In this document: one piece after another, positions 62,106 to 64,000 of the stretch
Position numbering within the stretch: the stretch's first letter is position 1
How the letters are laid out: each line of letters starts with the position of its first letter
Origin: Kitasatospora sp. NBC_00374
GTDB taxonomy: Bacteria; Actinomycetota; Actinomycetes; Streptomycetales; Streptomycetaceae
Direction of reading: 5' to 3'
DNA: 64,000 nucleotides
Assembly (NCBI RefSeq): GCF_041434935.1
Contig: NZ_CP107964.1
Coordinates: 372,001-436,000 of the forward strand
Translations under genes and position numbers: made by a program
The notes under the pieces: model-generated
Told to the model about the DNA's origin: nothing
Databases searched by the model: none
What the model saw: the letters and a program-made list of their open reading frames with translations, nothing else

Positions 62106-63389
62106 CTACGCCGACGCGAGGTCCCTGGCGGGTCCGGCCGGCCCGGACGATCCGGAGGGCCGGTGCCAGGGGGTGGCTCCCTTGGCGTCACGGGTGAGCG
62201 GGATGAAGCGGGCCGGCAGTGCCGTCAGGCTCCGGTAGATCGGGCCGCCGTGGTAGGTCAGCTCCTCCGCGGGTACGGCGAGCTTGATGTCGGGCAGGTA
62301 GGAGGTGAGCCGTTCGATCGCCGCGGTGGCGACGAGGACCGCGGTGGAGCGGGCCGGGCAGGCGTGAGGGCCTGCGGCGAACGCGAGGTGGGCCTTGCTG
62401 CCGGAGCGGTGGCCCTCCTTCGGCGGGTTGGCGTGCGGGCAGGAGTTGGCGGCCGCGTAGGAGACCATCACGGGCGAACCGACCGGGATGACCGTGCCGT
62501 AGAAGTCGACCTCCTGCCGGGGGAAGTGAAGGCTGTAGTTCGCCAGCGGGGAGTCGTTCCACAGTGCCTCGTCGATCGCGTGCTGGATCGGCAGGCTCCC
62601 GGTGGTGAGGTTGCCGAAGTAGCGGTCGTCCGAGAGCATGCGGGCGAGCGTGCTGGCGATGAGGTTGGTCAGCGGTTCGTTGCCCGCGCCGAGAACGATG
62701 ATGACCTGCTGGAGGACGTCCTCCGGGCTCAGCCCGTTCGGGTGGTCGATGAACCACGAGGTCAGGTCGTGTCCGCGCTTCTGGGCCTTGGCGGCGTACA
62801 GGGTGGTGAGGTACTCGTTCAGCGACTGCGCACCCCGGGCCATCTGCTCGGGATCGGAGCTCACCATGCCGGTGAGGGCCTCCAGGAGCCGGGAGGCGTA
62901 CTCGTCGGGCATGCCGAACAGCGCGTTGAAGACCATCAGGGGTATCTGCTGCGCGTACTGGGCGACCAGGTCGACCTCGCCGTCCTCCGCGAACCGCTGG
63001 AGGAGCGTGTCGGCGTAACGGAAGGTCAGGTCGCGGACGTCGTGCGGGTCCAGAAGGCTGAAGCTGTCCGTGATGACGCTGCGCAGGTGGGCGTGCTGGG
63101 CGCCGTCGGCGAAGAACAGGCTGGGCCGCCACTGCACGTGCGGCATGAGGGGGCTGTCCGGCGGGACCTGGTCCATCCACGGGCGGGTGTCCTTGGACCA
63201 GGTGTCCGTGTCGTGGAGGAGGTCGAGTGCGGCCCGGTAGTCGGTGACCAGGTGGACGACGACACCGGGCGAGATCTCCGCAAGGCCGACCGGCCCCTGC
63301 AGGCGCAGCAGTTCGTAGCTGCGCCGGGGGTCCGCGTCGTGCTCTGGCCCGTGGATGCGCACCGGGGCTGCGGGAGGAGTGGCGGTCAC
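62106..63389 (-). CDS. CYP157-like P450 (CvnE type) lacking the ExxR Arg
   Basis: A 427-residue P450 starting at GTG in a GTGA overlap with the CvnD-type GTPase stop. The heme loop is FAAGPHACPARS with the Cys ligand, and the I-helix reads VLGAGNEPLTN instead of AGxxT. The K-helix motif is EALWND: the Arg of ExxR is replaced, as in CYP157-family P450s of Streptomyces, which show EQSLW. Such P450s are the fifth gene of conservon operons and are partners of the GTPase/roadblock proteins; their substrates are unknown. The missing Arg could affect heme folding, yet the family does bind heme. Position after cvnD supports the CvnE call. Confidence 0.9.
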   Translation of the reverse strand: MTATPPAAPVRIHGPEHDADPRRSYELLRLQGPVGLAEISPGVVVHLVTDYRAALDLLHDTDTWSKDTRPWMDQVPPDSPLMPHVQWRPSLFFADGAQHAHLRSVITDSFSLLDPHDVRDLTFRYADTLLQRFAEDGEVDLVAQYAQQIPLMVFNALFGMPDEYASRLLEALTGMVSSDPEQMARGAQSLNEYLTTLYAAKAQKRGHDLTSWFIDHPNGLSPEDVLQQVIIVLGAGNEPLTNLIASTLARMLSDDRYFGNLTTGSLPIQHAIDEALWNDSPLANYSLHFPRQEVDFYGTVIPVGSPVMVSYAAANSCPHANPPKEGHRSGSKAHLAFAAGPHACPARSTAVLVATAAIERLTSYLPDIKLAVPAEELTYHGGPIYRSLTALPARFIPLTRDAKGATPWHRPSGSSGPAGPARDLASA

Positions 63390-63967
63390 GAGGATTCGTC
63401 TCCGGCTCGGGCTATCAGGTGGGCGGTCAGGGCGATGAGCGCGTCCAGGGTGGAGTTCTTCTCCCGGGTGTCGCAGGTCACCAGCGGGGTCCGCGCGTCC
63501 AGGTCGAGCTTGGAGCGCAGGGTCTCGATGTCGTACTCGGGCGACGTCGGGAATGTGTTCACGGCGACCGCGTAGTCCAGGCCGCGTTCCTCGATGAGGT
63601 CCATGACCTCGAACGACTGGTCCAGACGGCGGGTGTCGGCCAGGACGAGGGCGCCGATGGCGCCGTCGGCGATGTCCTCCCACAGAGGCAGGAAGCGGCG
63701 CTGCCCGGGGGTGCCGTACAGGTACAGCACCACCTTGGCCTGCGGCACGGTCAGGCGGCCGAAGTCGATGGCGACCGTGGTGGTCGTCTTGCCGCGCAGG
63801 CCGTCGAGGGTGAGGTCGTCCGCCGATGCGGCGGCGTCGGTCATCACCTCGTCGGTGTGCAGCGTCGGGATCTCGGACAGCGTCCTGATCGCGGTGGTCT
63901 TCCCGATACCGAGGGGGCCTGCCACCAGGATCTTCAGCCGCTGGTGGTCGTCCTCGGGCAGATACAC
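63386..63967 (-). CDS. Conservon small GTPase (CvnD type)
   Basis: A 193-residue Ras-like GTPase: P-loop LVAGPLGIGKTTAI (GxxGxGKT), switch-like TTTTVAIDFGRL, G3 LYLYGTPGQRRF, and VAVNTFP in place of NKxD. CvnD proteins work with a histidine kinase-like protein, a roadblock protein and a DUF742 protein in morphology and antibiotic-control circuits. The start is a GTG at 63967 with a weak ribosome binding site, 10 bases after a stop codon that probably ends cvnC. It overlaps the P450 by four bases. The remaining conservon genes lie outside the window. Confidence 0.9.
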   Translation of the reverse strand: MYLPEDDHQRLKILVAGPLGIGKTTAIRTLSEIPTLHTDEVMTDAAASADDLTLDGLRGKTTTTVAIDFGRLTVPQAKVVLYLYGTPGQRRFLPLWEDIADGAIGALVLADTRRLDQSFEVMDLIEERGLDYAVAVNTFPTSPEYDIETLRSKLDLDARTPLVTCDTREKNSTLDALIALTAHLIARAGDESS

Positions 63968-63977
63968 AGGTTTCGGG

Positions 63978-64000
63978 CTAGTGCTGCCTGAGCGCGCGGA
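63978..64000 (-). CDS. Last codons of a probable cvnC
   Basis: Immediately upstream of the GTPase the minus strand reads RALRQH followed by TAG at 63978-63980, with the frame open to the right edge. In conservons a DUF742 protein (CvnC) precedes the GTPase and ends this way, with a short gap. Only seven codons are visible, so this rests on gene order alone. Confidence 0.35.

Noticed and set aside
1..64000. CRISPR arrays, tRNA or rRNA genes, replication origin
   Set aside because: No regularly spaced palindromic repeats, no tRNA cloverleaf with TTCGA loop, no rRNA blocks, and no clustered DnaA boxes were found.

Overview
The window is very GC-rich, with strong third-position GC bias, short ATGA/GTGA gene overlaps, GTG starts and G-rich Shine-Dalgarno sites. 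Its content is typical of a Streptomyces- or Kitasatospora-like actinomycete: AfsR/SARP regulators, a WXG-type secretion locus, a conservon-type GTPase with its P450, a bacterial diterpene operon and a GH46 chitosanase. No rRNA, tRNA or CRISPR array was seen.

Region 1 (1-14.9 kb) holds conflict and regulatory genes. It starts with a caspase-fold peptidase, cut by the window edge, paired with an EACC1-like small protein; neither is strictly standard annotation and both were found by translating the minus strand. Next come an IS5-type transposase scrap, an XRE-NB-ARC-TPR regulator, two divergent SARP/AfsR regulators around a four-fold 10-bp repeat, an ECF sigma factor, a small secreted protein and a MinD/EspI-like protein that has lost its P-loop lysine. 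A scar follows in which a LysR gene and a probable divergent oxidoreductase are reduced to their 3' halves.

Region 2 (14.9-49 kb) is a type VII (ESX-like) secretion island. From right to left it has EccB, two WXG100-like proteins, a small helical protein, a PPE/WXG-like substrate, a YbaB-like protein, a 99-residue protein and a 4,478-residue multidomain polypeptide. EccD (opposite strand) and EccC follow, then a degenerate ART-like protein, a small protein, a frameshifted golvesin-like surface protein, a beta-helix/double-AAA+ fusion and a mycosin that has lost its catalytic Asp. No EccE was found. The giant protein has an ESX-type N-terminus, three repeats built around a lone Cys, an ADP-ribosyltransferase-like domain, an NlpC/P60-like Cys/His domain, an OTU-like protease, a HELAH zinc protease and a C-terminal CxxC deaminase-like domain. 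It is the best candidate for an undescribed effector. Large SARP regulators sit on both flanks of the island and likely control it (inference).

Region 3 (49-56.6 kb) has the right-hand SARP, a proline-rich membrane protein, an unknown protein, a secreted chitosanase and a YciO/Sua5-like protein.

Region 4 (56.7-64 kb) is a four-gene translationally coupled diterpene operon: GGPP synthase, class II cyclase (DxDD), P450 and class I terpene synthase. This order resembles labdane-type clusters of Streptomyces. It is followed upstream by the end of a conservon: a CYP157-like P450 lacking the ExxR arginine, the CvnD-type GTPase and the last codons of a probable cvnC.
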